From NCBI GenBank assembly GCA_002325375.1, contig DCRZ01000009.1, forward strand, positions 282,156 to 346,155: a stretch of DNA of 64,000 nucleotides. Direction: 5' to 3'. Position 1 is the stretch's first letter. Every line of letters begins with the position of its first letter. This stretch comes from Rhodospirillaceae bacterium UBA1479. Its GTDB lineage: Bacteria > Pseudomonadota > Alphaproteobacteria > Rhodospirillales > Casp-alpha2. Of this stretch, positions 17,120 to 26,414 are shown one piece after another. The position numbers and the translations under genes are program-made. The notes under the pieces were generated by a model. That model ran no database searches. It worked only from the letters and a program-made list of their open reading frames with translations, and was not told where the DNA came from.

Positions 17120-18559
17120 ATGATCGACGTCTTCTATTTCTACAAGATGCCGGTCGCGGTCCTCGGCCTCGGCCGTTCGGGCTTGGCGACCTGCAAGGCG
17201 CTGATCGACAGCGACGCCGAGGTTTGGGCCTGGGACGACAACGAAGACAGCCGTCAGCGCGCCCGCGAGATGGATATCCCCCTGGTCGATCTCTACACCT
17301 GCAATTGGCGGGAGGTGACGACCCTGGTGCTCAGCCCCGGTATTCCGTTCCACTATCCCGAGCCGCACCCCGTCGTGAACCTGGCCAAGGCCGCCGGTTG
17401 CGAGGTCGTCAGCGATATCGAACTTCTGGCCCGCGCTCAGCGCGACGCCGCTTACATCGGCATCACCGGGACCAACGGCAAATCGACCACCACGTCGCTG
17501 GTCGGCCACATCATGCAGCTGGCCGGCCGCGAAGCGGATATCGGCGGCAACCTTGGCCCTCCCGCTCTGTCCCTTGAGTCGCTGGGCGAGGGCGGCACCT
17601 ACATTCTCGAGATGTCGTCCTATCAGCTCGACCTGACGGTCTCCATCACCTGGGACATCGCGGTGCTGCTGAACATCAGCCCCGATCATCTGGACCGGCA
17701 CGGCGACATGGACGGCTACGTCGCGGCCAAGCGTCAGATTTTCCACCGCCAGACCGAACCCAAGTCGGCGATCATCGGCGTCGACGACAAATACTGCGAA
17801 GCGATCTACGAAGATTTGGCCGACGCGGGCGAGCAGGTTGTGGTGCCGATTTCGGGCGAACGGCGGATCCATGGCGGCGTCTACGTGGTCAACGGCATTC
17901 TGGTCGACGACATGGACGGCCAGGAAGTGCCGGTCACGGACCTCAAGGACATTCCCGCCCTGCAGGGCCCGCACAATTGGCAGAACGCGGCGGCGGCCTA
18001 TGCCGCCTGCCGGCGCGCCGGGGTCGAGGGCCGGGTCATCATGGCCTGTCTGCAAAGCTTCCCCGGTCTGGTCCACCGCCAGGAACCGGTCGAAGTCGTC
18101 GACGGCGTTGCTTTCATCAACGATTCCAAGGCGACCAATGCCGCCGCCGCCGCCAAGGCGCTGGTCTGCTACGACACGATCTATTGGATTGCCGGCGGCC
18201 GCCCCAAGGAAGGCGGCATCACGGGGCTTGCCGAGTATTTCCCGCGGATCAAACACGCCTATCTGGTCGGCGAGGCGGCGCTGGGCTTCGGTCAGACGCT
18301 GGACGGCAAGGTGCCCTTCACCATTTCCGGCGAGGTCAAGAAGGCGGTCGGCCAGGCATTTGCCCAGGCCAAAAAGGATAAGGCGGAGAAACCCGTGGTC
18401 CTGCTGTCGCCGGCCTGCGCGTCGTTCGACCAGTTCGCCAGCTTCGAGGACCGGGGCGACGCCTTCAAGGATGCGGTCGAGGCGCTGCCCGGCAAGCATC
18501 TCGACCCGACCGAAGCGCCCGATGCATTCAGGGCCGACATCGCGGGGGAGGCCGTCTAG
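17120..18559 (+). CDS. murD: UDP-MurNAc-L-alanine:D-glutamate ligase MurD
   Basis: A 479-residue cytosolic ligase that adds D-glutamate. The N-terminal UMP-binding loop is VAVLGLGRSGLATCKAL, the ATP loop is GITGTNGKSTTTSLVGHI, and the EMSSYQLDL and LLNISPDHLDRHG blocks follow. The C-terminal INDSKATNAAAAAKAL block binds the D-Glu end. The chain is slightly longer than the ~440 usual in gammaproteobacteria, as is common in alphaproteobacteria. RBS GAGGGGG lies immediately upstream of ATG 17120, 7 bases after mraY. Confidence 0.96.
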   Translation: MIDVFYFYKMPVAVLGLGRSGLATCKALIDSDAEVWAWDDNEDSRQRAREMDIPLVDLYTCNWREVTTLVLSPGIPFHYPEPHPVVNLAKAAGCEVVSDIELLARAQRDAAYIGITGTNGKSTTTSLVGHIMQLAGREADIGGNLGPPALSLESLGEGGTYILEMSSYQLDLTVSITWDIAVLLNISPDHLDRHGDMDGYVAAKRQIFHRQTEPKSAIIGVDDKYCEAIYEDLADAGEQVVVPISGERRIHGGVYVVNGILVDDMDGQEVPVTDLKDIPALQGPHNWQNAAAAYAACRRAGVEGRVIMACLQSFPGLVHRQEPVEVVDGVAFINDSKATNAAAAAKALVCYDTIYWIAGGRPKEGGITGLAEYFPRIKHAYLVGEAALGFGQTLDGKVPFTISGEVKKAVGQAFAQAKKDKAEKPVVLLSPACASFDQFASFEDRGDAFKDAVEALPGKHLDPTEAPDAFRADIAGEAV

Positions 18560-19684
18560 ATGAGCACCCTTGCCCGCACCGACAATTCGATCCTGGCCCG
18601 CTGGTGGTGGACGGTCGACCGTTGGAACCTTGCCGCCGTCGCCGTGCTGGCCATGACCGGCGCGGTGCTGGCCCTGGCGGCCTCACCGCCGGTGGCATTG
18701 CGCCTGGGGCTGGATACCTACTATTTCGCAAGCCGTCAGGTGCTGTATCTGGGGATCGGCCTGTTCGTCGTTGTCTGCGCGTCGCTGCTGTCGCCCAAGG
18801 GCGTGCGGCGTCTCGCCATGGCCGTGCTGGCCGGGTCCATGATGCTGATGGTGGCGGTGCTGGCCGTGGGGCCGGAAATCAAAGGGGCGACGCGCTGGCT
18901 CAGCTTCGGCGCGATGTCCTTGCAGCCGTCGGAATTCGTCAAGCCGGCCCTTGCCGTGACCGCCGCCTGGTTCTTCGCCCAAGCCCGGCTGCAGGAAGGA
19001 TACCCCGGAAATCTGGTTGCCACGGGCCTGTTCCTGATGGTCGCCGCCTTATTGCTGATGCAGCCGGACGTGGGCATGACCATGGTGGTCGCCGCCGTCT
19101 GGGCCGTGCAGTTCTTCCTGGCGGGCCTGCCCATCGTCATGGTCATGGGCATCGGTCTGGCCTTCCTGATGGCCAGCGTCGGCGCCTACTTCACCTTTGG
19201 CCACGTGCGCGCCCGGGTCGATCGCTTCTTCGATCCCTCGGCGGGCGAAGGCTATCAGGTCATGCGCTCGCTCGACGCTTTCCACAACGGCGGCCTGACC
19301 GGACGCGGCCCGGGCGAAGGCCGGGTCAAGGAAGTGCTGCCCGACGCCCATACGGATTTCATCTTCGCCGTCGCCGGCGAGGAATTCGGCATGCTGGTCT
19401 GCGTCGCCATCGTCGGCCTGTTCGCTTTCGTGGTGATCCGCGGCCTGTCGCGCGCCTACAAGGACGACAACCTGTTCGTGCTGCTGGCCTCGGCCGGTCT
19501 GCTGGTTCAGTTCGCGGTCCAGGCCATGATCAATCTGGCCTCGACCCTGCACTTGATCCCACCTAAGGGCATGACCCTGCCGTTCGTGTCCTACGGCGGG
19601 TCGTCGACGGTCGCCATCGCGCTCGGCTTCGGCATGATGCTGGCGCTGACCCGCCTGCGCCCGGGTGAAGGGGGGGTGAGATGA
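18560..19684 (+). CDS. ftsW: SEDS glycosyltransferase FtsW
   Basis: A 374-residue polytopic membrane protein (about ten helices) of the SEDS family, the septal peptidoglycan polymerase that works with FtsI. Family blocks are KGATRWLSFGAMSLQPSEF, LLLMQPDVGMTMV, the extracellular GRGPGEGRVKEVLPDAHTDF loop with its catalytic Asp region, and the last LIPPKGMTLPFVSYGGSS block. It starts directly after the murD stop with no gap, and its stop overlaps the murG start in ATGA. Both point to tight translational coupling. Confidence 0.97.
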   Translation: MSTLARTDNSILARWWWTVDRWNLAAVAVLAMTGAVLALAASPPVALRLGLDTYYFASRQVLYLGIGLFVVVCASLLSPKGVRRLAMAVLAGSMMLMVAVLAVGPEIKGATRWLSFGAMSLQPSEFVKPALAVTAAWFFAQARLQEGYPGNLVATGLFLMVAALLLMQPDVGMTMVVAAVWAVQFFLAGLPIVMVMGIGLAFLMASVGAYFTFGHVRARVDRFFDPSAGEGYQVMRSLDAFHNGGLTGRGPGEGRVKEVLPDAHTDFIFAVAGEEFGMLVCVAIVGLFAFVVIRGLSRAYKDDNLFVLLASAGLLVQFAVQAMINLASTLHLIPPKGMTLPFVSYGGSSTVAIALGFGMMLALTRLRPGEGGVR

Positions 19685-20820
19685 CGGACAAGATGACTGG
19701 TCATCTGGCCGTTCTCGCCGCCGGCGGCACCGGCGGGCATGTGTTCCCGGCGGAAGCCCTGGCGGCCGAATTGGGGGCCCGTGGCTACCGTCTGGCGCTG
19801 ATCACCGACCGCCGGGGTGGCGGCTTCGGCGGCGCCTTGGCCGATCTGGAAACCCATCATATCCGGGCCGGCGGCATCGCCGGCAAGCGCTTCACGGCGC
19901 GCCTGGAAAGCGTGTTCGAACTGGGCCTCGGCATGTTGCAGGCCCGCAAACTTTTGGCGAAACTGAAGCCTGATGCGGTCATCGGCTTCGGCGGCTATGC
20001 CTCCGTGCCGACCATGATGGCGGCGACCTGGGCCGGGCTGGCCACGGCGATCCATGAACAGAACGCGGTGCTTGGCCGCGCCAACCGCCTTTTGGCGACG
20101 CGGGTCCGGCGCATCGCAACCTCCATCGACGGCACGCAGATGGTGCCGGAGGCGGCCAAATCGAAGATCCACCTGACCGGCATGCCGGTGCGCCCCACCG
20201 TGCTGGCGGCGCGGGATACGGCCTATGACGAGATCACCGACCGCGGGCCGCTCAACCTGCTGGTCACCGGCGGCTCGCAAGGGGCGCGGGTGCTGTCCGA
20301 TGTGGTGCCGGCGGCGCTGGCGTCGTTGCCGGAAGGCCTGAAGAAGCGCTTGAACGTGACCCAGCAATGCCGGGCCGAGGATCTGGAACGTGTCGGCGCC
20401 GTTTATGCTCAGGCCGGGATCAAAGCCGACCTGAACAACTTCTTCGACGATGTTCCCCGTCGCCTTGCGGCGGCGCATCTGCTGATCGCGCGGGCCGGGG
20501 CCTCCACCGTCGCCGAAATGACGGCCATCGGCCGTCCGGCGATCCTGGTGCCTTATCCCCATGCCATCGACAACCATCAGTTCGCCAATGCTCAGGCCGT
20601 CGACGAGGCCGGGGCCGGCTGGCTGATGGCCGAAGATGTGTTTACGGCCGAACGTCTGGCCGGTCGGTTGACCAGCCTGTTCGAAAGCCCGCGTCATCTG
20701 GTCCATGCGGCCCGCGCGTCGCGGCGTATCGGGCGACCCGACGCGGCCCATGCCCTGGCCGACATGGTGGCGGACATGATGCCCAACGGACATTCCGGCG
20801 AAGGGAGGCAGGCGGCATGA
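19681..20820 (+). CDS. murG: UDP-GlcNAc:lipid I N-acetylglucosaminyltransferase MurG
   Basis: A 379-residue GT28 enzyme at the inner face of the membrane that turns lipid I into lipid II. The N-terminal glycine loop AAGGTGGHVFPAEALA is diagnostic. VIGFGGYASVP and HEQNAVLGRANRLLA follow. The C-terminal domain has LLVTGGSQGARVLSD, ARAGASTVAEM and ILVPYPHAIDNHQFANA, the UDP-GlcNAc pocket. It is linked by 4-base overlaps to ftsW and murC. Confidence 0.96.
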   Translation: MTDKMTGHLAVLAAGGTGGHVFPAEALAAELGARGYRLALITDRRGGGFGGALADLETHHIRAGGIAGKRFTARLESVFELGLGMLQARKLLAKLKPDAVIGFGGYASVPTMMAATWAGLATAIHEQNAVLGRANRLLATRVRRIATSIDGTQMVPEAAKSKIHLTGMPVRPTVLAARDTAYDEITDRGPLNLLVTGGSQGARVLSDVVPAALASLPEGLKKRLNVTQQCRAEDLERVGAVYAQAGIKADLNNFFDDVPRRLAAAHLLIARAGASTVAEMTAIGRPAILVPYPHAIDNHQFANAQAVDEAGAGWLMAEDVFTAERLAGRLTSLFESPRHLVHAARASRRIGRPDAAHALADMVADMMPNGHSGEGRQAA

Positions 20821-22277
20821 GAGCGCTTCCCCTCGACATCGGTTTGCTGCACTTCGTCGGTATCGGCGGCATCGGCATGAGCGGCATCGCCGAGGTGCTG
20901 CATTCGCTGGGTTATTCGGTCCAGGGATCGGACATCGCCGACAGCGCCAATGTGAAGCGTCTGCGCGACATGGGCATCGACGTCCATGTCGGCCATGACG
21001 CGGGCAACCTGGGATCGGCCCAGGTCGTCGTCGTGTCGTCGGCCGTTAAGCCTGATAATCCCGAGGTTGTGGCCGCGCGCCAGAACCTGATCCCCGTCGT
21101 TCGCCGCGCCGAAATGCTGGGTGAGTTGATGCGCCTGAAATGGTCGATTGCGGTGGGCGGCACCCACGGCAAGACCACAACGACTTCCCTGGTGTCCGCC
21201 GTGCTGGACGGCGCCGGGCTCGACCCCACGGTCATCAACGGCGGCATCATCAACGCCTATGGTACCAACGCGCGCCTGGGCACCGGCGACTGGCTGGTGG
21301 CCGAGGCCGATGAAAGCGACGGCACCTTCCTTAAGCTGCCGTCGACCATCGCCGTGGTCACCAACATCGACCCGGAGCACATGGAACATTACGGCGACTT
21401 CGACACCCTGAAGCGCGCCTTCGTGCAGTTCGTGGAAAACATTCCGTTCTACGGCTTCGCGGTGCTGTGCATCGACCATGCCGAGGTCCAGAACCTGATC
21501 CCCCGGGTGTCCGACCGCCGCGTCGTGACCTATGGTTTCAGCCCCCAGGCTGATGTGCGCGCCGTCAACATGACGCCGGGTCTGGACGGTATCGCCTTCG
21601 ACGCCGTGATCCGCGACCGCAAGACCGGCGAGACCCGCGAGATCGCCGACCTGCACTTGCCCATGTACGGTCAGCACAACGTGCAGAACGCCCTGGCAGC
21701 CATCGCCATCGCCAACGAAATGATGCTGTCCGACGCCGATGTGGCGCGGGCCTTGGCCAAGTTCGGCGGGGTCAAGCGGCGCTTTACCCGCACGGGCACG
21801 GTCGGCGGCATTACCGTGATCGACGACTACGGCCACCATCCGGTGGAAATTTCCGCCGTCCTGGCCGCGGCCCGCGACGCCACCAACGGCAAGGTCATCG
21901 CCGTGGTGCAGCCGCACCGCTACTCCCGCCTGCGCGATCTGTTCGAGGACTTCTGTACTTGCTTCAACGACGCCGACGCCGTGATCGTCGCCCCCGTCTA
22001 TGCGGCGGGCGAAGCCCCCATCGAAGGCATCGACCGGGATTCCCTGATCGAAGGCCTGAAGGTTCACGGCCACCGTAAGGTGATCGCCCTGGAAGCACCC
22101 GAGGACCTGGCCCGTATCACCCTCGACCTCGCCAAAAGCGGCGACTTCGTCGTGTGCCTGGGCGCCGGCACGATTACGGCCTGGGCCAACGCCCTGCCGG
22201 AACAGATGCAGGAACTGGGCGGCGGGCTGCGCGAAATTCCCGGCGGCAACGGTAAAGGCGGGGAGGTCAGCGCATGA
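20817..22277 (+). CDS. murC: UDP-MurNAc:L-alanine ligase MurC
   Basis: A 486-residue Mur ligase adding the first amino acid. The N-terminal block HFVGIGGIGMSGIAEVLH, the ATP loop AVGGTHGKTTTTSLVS, the acidic EADESDGTFLKL block and the C-terminal VIDDYGHHPVEISAVLAAAR and VVQPHRYSRLRDLFEDF blocks are all diagnostic. ATG 20817 overlaps the murG TGA. The frame stays open upstream within murG, but the family start is clearly at MRALPLDIG. The stop overlaps the murB start (22274-22277). Confidence 0.96.
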   Translation: MRALPLDIGLLHFVGIGGIGMSGIAEVLHSLGYSVQGSDIADSANVKRLRDMGIDVHVGHDAGNLGSAQVVVVSSAVKPDNPEVVAARQNLIPVVRRAEMLGELMRLKWSIAVGGTHGKTTTTSLVSAVLDGAGLDPTVINGGIINAYGTNARLGTGDWLVAEADESDGTFLKLPSTIAVVTNIDPEHMEHYGDFDTLKRAFVQFVENIPFYGFAVLCIDHAEVQNLIPRVSDRRVVTYGFSPQADVRAVNMTPGLDGIAFDAVIRDRKTGETREIADLHLPMYGQHNVQNALAAIAIANEMMLSDADVARALAKFGGVKRRFTRTGTVGGITVIDDYGHHPVEISAVLAAARDATNGKVIAVVQPHRYSRLRDLFEDFCTCFNDADAVIVAPVYAAGEAPIEGIDRDSLIEGLKVHGHRKVIALEAPEDLARITLDLAKSGDFVVCLGAGTITAWANALPEQMQELGGGLREIPGGNGKGGEVSA

Positions 22278-23218
22278 TGGCGGTCCGCTACGATACGACG
22301 TTGCTTGATCGGCTTGCGCCCGTGCGCGGCCGGTTGACGGCGAATGCTGCCCTGGCGGGCTTTTCCTGGTTCCGCGTCGGCGGCCCGGCCGAGGTCCTGT
22401 TCGAGCCGGCGGACGCGGACGATCTTGCCGTCTTCATGGCCAACCTGCCTGCCGACGTGCCGGTCACGGTGATCGGCGTGGCGTCGAACCTTCTGGTCCG
22501 TGACGGTGGTGTCGCGGGGGTGGTGATCCGTCTGGGCAAGGCCTTTGCCGAGATTTCCGTCGACGGCGACACGGTCACCGCCGGGGCCGGGGCCATGGAC
22601 GTCAATGTGGCCCGCGCCGCCCGCGACGCGGGTCTTGCGGGTCTTGAATTCCTGATCGGCATTCCGGGCACGGTGGGCGGTGCCTTGCGCATGAACGCCG
22701 GGGCCTACGGCGCCGAAGTTTCCGATATTTTCGCGGCCGCATGGGCAGTGACCGGCAGGGGAGAGGATGCGGCCCTCTCCCCGGCCGACATGGCTTTTGC
22801 CTATCGCCACTGCGGCCAGCCCGATGATGTGATCTTTACCCGGGCGACGTTCCGGGGAACGCCCGGCGACGTCGATGCCATTTCAGGGCGCATGGCCGAC
22901 ATCCAGAAGGCGCGCGGCGAAACCCAGCCCGTGAAATCGCGCACGGGTGGATCGACCTTCGCCAATCCGGACGGTCACAAGGCGTGGGAGTTGATCGACG
23001 AGGCCGGCTGCCGTGGTCTGACGCGGGGCGGGGCCCAGGTATCGCCCCAGCATTGCAACTTCCTGATCAACACGGGCAACGCCACGGCGGCGGATCTGGA
23101 AGGCCTGGGCGAGGAAGTCCGGCGTCGGGTGCTTGAGGAAACCGGGGTTGAGCTGCATTGGGAAATCCGCCGCATCGGCGTGCCGTCCCTGCCTAAGGCA
23201 CGGGAGGTCACGCCATGA
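22274..23218 (+). CDS. murB: UDP-N-acetylenolpyruvoylglucosamine reductase MurB
   Basis: A 314-residue FAD enzyme that reduces enolpyruvyl-UDP-GlcNAc to UDP-MurNAc with NADPH. The N-terminal FAD-binding part has TWF-like FSWFRVGGPAEVLFEPAD and GVASNLLVRDGGVAGVVI. The GLEFLIGIPGTVGGALRMNAGAYG block binds FAD. The late RTGGSTFANPDGHKAWELID block has the catalytic Ser, and the C-terminal Glu region is VELHWEIRRIG. It has the compact (type II-like) layout. Overlaps of 4 bases on both sides fix both ends. Confidence 0.96.
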   Translation: MMAVRYDTTLLDRLAPVRGRLTANAALAGFSWFRVGGPAEVLFEPADADDLAVFMANLPADVPVTVIGVASNLLVRDGGVAGVVIRLGKAFAEISVDGDTVTAGAGAMDVNVARAARDAGLAGLEFLIGIPGTVGGALRMNAGAYGAEVSDIFAAAWAVTGRGEDAALSPADMAFAYRHCGQPDDVIFTRATFRGTPGDVDAISGRMADIQKARGETQPVKSRTGGSTFANPDGHKAWELIDEAGCRGLTRGGAQVSPQHCNFLINTGNATAADLEGLGEEVRRRVLEETGVELHWEIRRIGVPSLPKAREVTP

Positions 23219-24117
23219 CCGGTCATGTCGCCGTACTGATGGGCGGCTGGTCCGCCGAACGCGAGGTCTCTTTGGTGTCGGGTGCGGCCTGCGCCAAGGC
23301 CTTGCAGGACGCCGGATATCAGGTCACCACCATCGACGTGCAGCGTGACGTGGGGGCCTTGATCACGCGCCTTTATCCGCGCCCGGACGCCGTGTTCAAC
23401 GCGCTGCACGGCCGCTTCGGTGAAGACGGCTGCATCCAGGGCCTTTTAGACATCCTGGGCATTCCCTATACCCATTCGGGCGTGCTGGCATCCGCCGTCG
23501 CCATGGACAAGCCCATGGCCAAGCGTCTGTTCGAAGCCGAAGGCATTCCCGTCGCCGATCATGTCGTCACCACCATCGAAGCCGCCCGCGCCAAGGAACC
23601 CATGGCCCGGCCCTATGTCGCCAAGCCCATGAACGAAGGGTCCAGTGTCGGCGTGCATATCGTGCGTGAAGGTGACAACGAGCCGCCGTTCGAAGGTTCG
23701 GGCTGGAGCTATGGCGAGTTGGTGATGATTGAACGCTATATCCCGGGCCGCGAGCTGACCGTCTCGGTCATGGGCGGCAAGGCCCTGGCGGTTACGGAAA
23801 TTACCACCGGGCGGGGGTTCTACGATTACGACGCCAAATACATCAACGGCGGGTCGATCCATGTGATCCCGGCCGAGGTCGACAAGAGCGTCTATGACCA
23901 GGCAATGGACCTGTCCGAACGGGCGTTCAAGGCGATCGGCTGCCGCGGCGTGGCGCGGACCGATTTCCGTTACGACGGCGACACCCTCTACATGCTGGAA
24001 ATCAATACCCAACCGGGCATGACGCCCACATCCCTGGTGCCGGAACAGGCCGCCCATGCGGGCCTGTCCTTCCAGGACCTGGTCGTCTGGATGGTTGAAC
24101 AGGCGGAGTGCGATTGA
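23215..24117 (+). CDS. ddl: D-alanine--D-alanine ligase
   Basis: A 300-residue ATP-grasp ligase making the D-Ala-D-Ala dipeptide used by MurF. The start MTGHVAVLMGGWSAEREVSLVSG and the ALHGRFGEDGCIQGLLDILGIPYTHSG block are typical DdlB features. ATP-grasp metal ligands lie in LEINTQPGMTPTSLVPEQA, and the omega loop has GRGFYDYDAKY. Start ATG overlaps murB by ATGA; the TGA overlaps the ftsQ ATG by one base. Confidence 0.96.
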   Translation: MTGHVAVLMGGWSAEREVSLVSGAACAKALQDAGYQVTTIDVQRDVGALITRLYPRPDAVFNALHGRFGEDGCIQGLLDILGIPYTHSGVLASAVAMDKPMAKRLFEAEGIPVADHVVTTIEAARAKEPMARPYVAKPMNEGSSVGVHIVREGDNEPPFEGSGWSYGELVMIERYIPGRELTVSVMGGKALAVTEITTGRGFYDYDAKYINGGSIHVIPAEVDKSVYDQAMDLSERAFKAIGCRGVARTDFRYDGDTLYMLEINTQPGMTPTSLVPEQAAHAGLSFQDLVVWMVEQAECD

Positions 24118-24995
24118 TGGCTGAAAAGAAGACCGAAGCGAACGACACCCAGGCGACGGGTCCCCGCCGTTCCCGCAAGCCGGGCGCGCCCAGAAAGCGA
24201 GTCCTGCGCGGGCAGGTGAGCCGCGCCGTCGGCATGGGGGCTCTGGTCGCGGTGCTGGCCGGTGCGGGCGGTGGCGGATGGTGGGTGTGGTCCAACGATA
24301 TCGTGCCGCAGTTGTACGCCAAGGCCCAGACCTGGACGGTCGATCAGACGGCCGAAGTCGGCCTGCGTATCGACGACATCTTCGTGACCGGGCGCTCGCA
24401 GACCACGCGCGACGACCTGCTGGCCGCGCTCAAGCTGACCCGGGGGGCGCCGATCTTCGGTTTCGATCCGGACGAGGCCCGTGAGCGGGTCGAGAAGCTG
24501 CCCTGGGTCAAGCGCGCGGTGGTCGAACGCATGCTGCCGGGCACGGTGATGCTGCATATCGAGGAACGCTCCCCGCTTGCCCTTTGGCAGAACAAGGGTG
24601 TGTTCCATCTGATCGACGATGAAGGCGTGGTGATCCTCAACAAGGGGCTGGAGCGGTTCTCCGACCTGCCCATCGTGGTTGGCCCCGAAGCACCTCGCCA
24701 TGCCAAGGCGCTTTTGCAAACGCTTCAGGCCGAACCGGATCTGATGAATCAGGTTCGTGCGGCCGTTTGGGTGTCCGGGCGGCGCTGGACCCTGACCCTG
24801 GACAACGGCATCGACGTGCAATTGCCCGAGGACGATCCTGGTGGCGCCTGGCTGCGGCTGGCGGAGTACGAACGCCAGCACAAGGTCCTGGACCGCGACG
24901 TGGAGGTTCTCGACCTGCGCTTGCCGGACCGCCTGATCGTGCGCAAGGCCGCCAAACCGCGCCCGCCCCGAAAGCCCAAAGGCCAAGAAACGTGA
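24117..24995 (+). CDS. ftsQ: Cell division protein FtsQ
   Basis: A 292-residue single-pass membrane protein bridging early and late divisome. The cytosolic N terminus is basic and Pro/Arg-rich (~40 residues), the membrane helix is near residues 38-58 (GALVAVLAGAGGGGWWVW), and a POTRA domain follows (VGLRIDDIFVTGRSQTTRDDLLAAL... LPWVKRAVVERMLPGTVMLHIEER). The C-terminal beta domain (WTLTLDNGIDVQLPEDDP) binds FtsB in studied relatives. The start codon overlaps the ddl stop as TGATG; GTG 24108 is an alternative. Confidence 0.93.
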   Translation: MAEKKTEANDTQATGPRRSRKPGAPRKRVLRGQVSRAVGMGALVAVLAGAGGGGWWVWSNDIVPQLYAKAQTWTVDQTAEVGLRIDDIFVTGRSQTTRDDLLAALKLTRGAPIFGFDPDEARERVEKLPWVKRAVVERMLPGTVMLHIEERSPLALWQNKGVFHLIDDEGVVILNKGLERFSDLPIVVGPEAPRHAKALLQTLQAEPDLMNQVRAAVWVSGRRWTLTLDNGIDVQLPEDDPGGAWLRLAEYERQHKVLDRDVEVLDLRLPDRLIVRKAAKPRPPRKPKGQET

Positions 24996-25026
24996 GAATG
25001 ACCAAGGACCATATGAGACGACGGCC

Positions 25027-26307
25027 ATGAACAAACCATTGGGAAATGCAAAACCGCGCAGCGGACTGATCGCCGCCCTGGACCTGGGCTCTTCCAAGGT
25101 CACCTGTGTGATCGCGCGCCTGACCACGGGCGTGTCGAGCAACCAGGTGACGGCGCGGGTCGTCGGCATCGGCCATCAGAAATCCCACGGCCTGAAATCG
25201 GGCAGCGTGATCGACCTGGACGCCGCCGAGGCGACCATCCGGGCCACGGTCGAGGTCGCCGAGTCCATGGTCGGCGAGAACATCCACAAGGTCTTCGTCA
25301 ACCTGTCCTGCGGCAAGCCCAAGTCGAAGCTGGTCGCCCATGAGGCGGAGATCGGCGGTCGTGAGATCGAGGAGGCGGACCTGTACCGCGTGCTGACGGC
25401 GGAACAGGTCATCGCCGGCACTCCGGCCGACCGGGAGATGATCCATTCCATCCCCGTCGGTTATTCGGTCGACGACAATCGCGGCGTGCGTGATCCGCGC
25501 GGCATGTACGGCGCGCGCCTGGGCGCCAATGTGCATCTGGTGACGGCGCAACGGGGCCCGGTCAAGAACCTGCGTACGGTGATCGACCGCTGCCAGCTTG
25601 AGATCGAGGCCATGGTGGCGACGCCCTTCGCCTCCGCCCTGGCCTGCCTTGTCGATGACGAACGGCAACTCGGCACCACCTGTATCGACATCGGCGGCGG
25701 TGTCACGTCGCTGGCCATCTTCTGCGACGGCGAACTGGTGCATACGGATGTTATTCCGCTTGGCGGCGGACATATGACCAACGACATCGCGCGCGGCCTG
25801 TCGACGCCCCTGGAAAGCGCCGAGCGCATGAAGACGCTGTTCGGCTGCGTCATTCCGTCGCCGTCCGACGATGCGGAAATGATCACGGTGCCGTTGATCG
25901 GCGAAGACAAGGAAGCGGCCCAGACGCAGGTGCCGCGATCGGTTCTGGTCGGCATTGTCCGGCCGCGGGCCGAGGAAATCATGGAACTGGTACGCGACCG
26001 TCTGGCGGCCAGCGGGTTCGACAAGGCCATCGGCCAGCGCGTGGTGCTGACCGGCGGGGCGAGCCAACTGTCCGGATTGGCGGAACTCGCCGGAGACGTG
26101 CTCGGCCGTCAGGTTCGCCTGGCCCGGCCGCGCGGGGTCGAGGGGCTATCGGAAGCGGTTTCGGGGCCGGGGTTCGCAACCTCGGTCGGGTTGATCCGCT
26201 ATGCCGTGGAAAACCCCTTGGAAGTGGCTGGGGGCGATTTTCAGCCGATCAAGGAACGCAGTAGTGCCTTCGGGCGGTTCGGCCAATGGCTGCGGGAGAA
26301 TTTCTGA
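25027..26307 (+). CDS. ftsA: Cell division protein FtsA
   Basis: A 426-residue actin-fold ATPase that tethers FtsZ to the membrane. Phosphate-1 motif ALDLGSSKVTCVIA, the 1C domain region with GREIEEADLYRVL, phosphate-2 TCIDIGGGVTSLAIF and adenosine motif VVLTGGASQLSGLAE are all visible. The last residues FGRFGQWLRENF form the amphipathic membrane-targeting helix. The 31-base gap from ftsQ has only a weak ribosome-binding sequence. The ~107 bases from here to ftsZ may contain an ftsZ promoter, but I cannot define it. Confidence 0.96.
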   Translation: MNKPLGNAKPRSGLIAALDLGSSKVTCVIARLTTGVSSNQVTARVVGIGHQKSHGLKSGSVIDLDAAEATIRATVEVAESMVGENIHKVFVNLSCGKPKSKLVAHEAEIGGREIEEADLYRVLTAEQVIAGTPADREMIHSIPVGYSVDDNRGVRDPRGMYGARLGANVHLVTAQRGPVKNLRTVIDRCQLEIEAMVATPFASALACLVDDERQLGTTCIDIGGGVTSLAIFCDGELVHTDVIPLGGGHMTNDIARGLSTPLESAERMKTLFGCVIPSPSDDAEMITVPLIGEDKEAAQTQVPRSVLVGIVRPRAEEIMELVRDRLAASGFDKAIGQRVVLTGGASQLSGLAELAGDVLGRQVRLARPRGVEGLSEAVSGPGFATSVGLIRYAVENPLEVAGGDFQPIKERSSAFGRFGQWLRENF

Positions 26308-26414
26308 ATGAGAAACCAACACCATGTTTTCAACCAATCCCCTGAATGTATCCACGGCGGGTCCGGTCGTAGTTGCATTTATTCAGGCGGCAAGTAATCA
26401 TCGGAGGCAGAGAA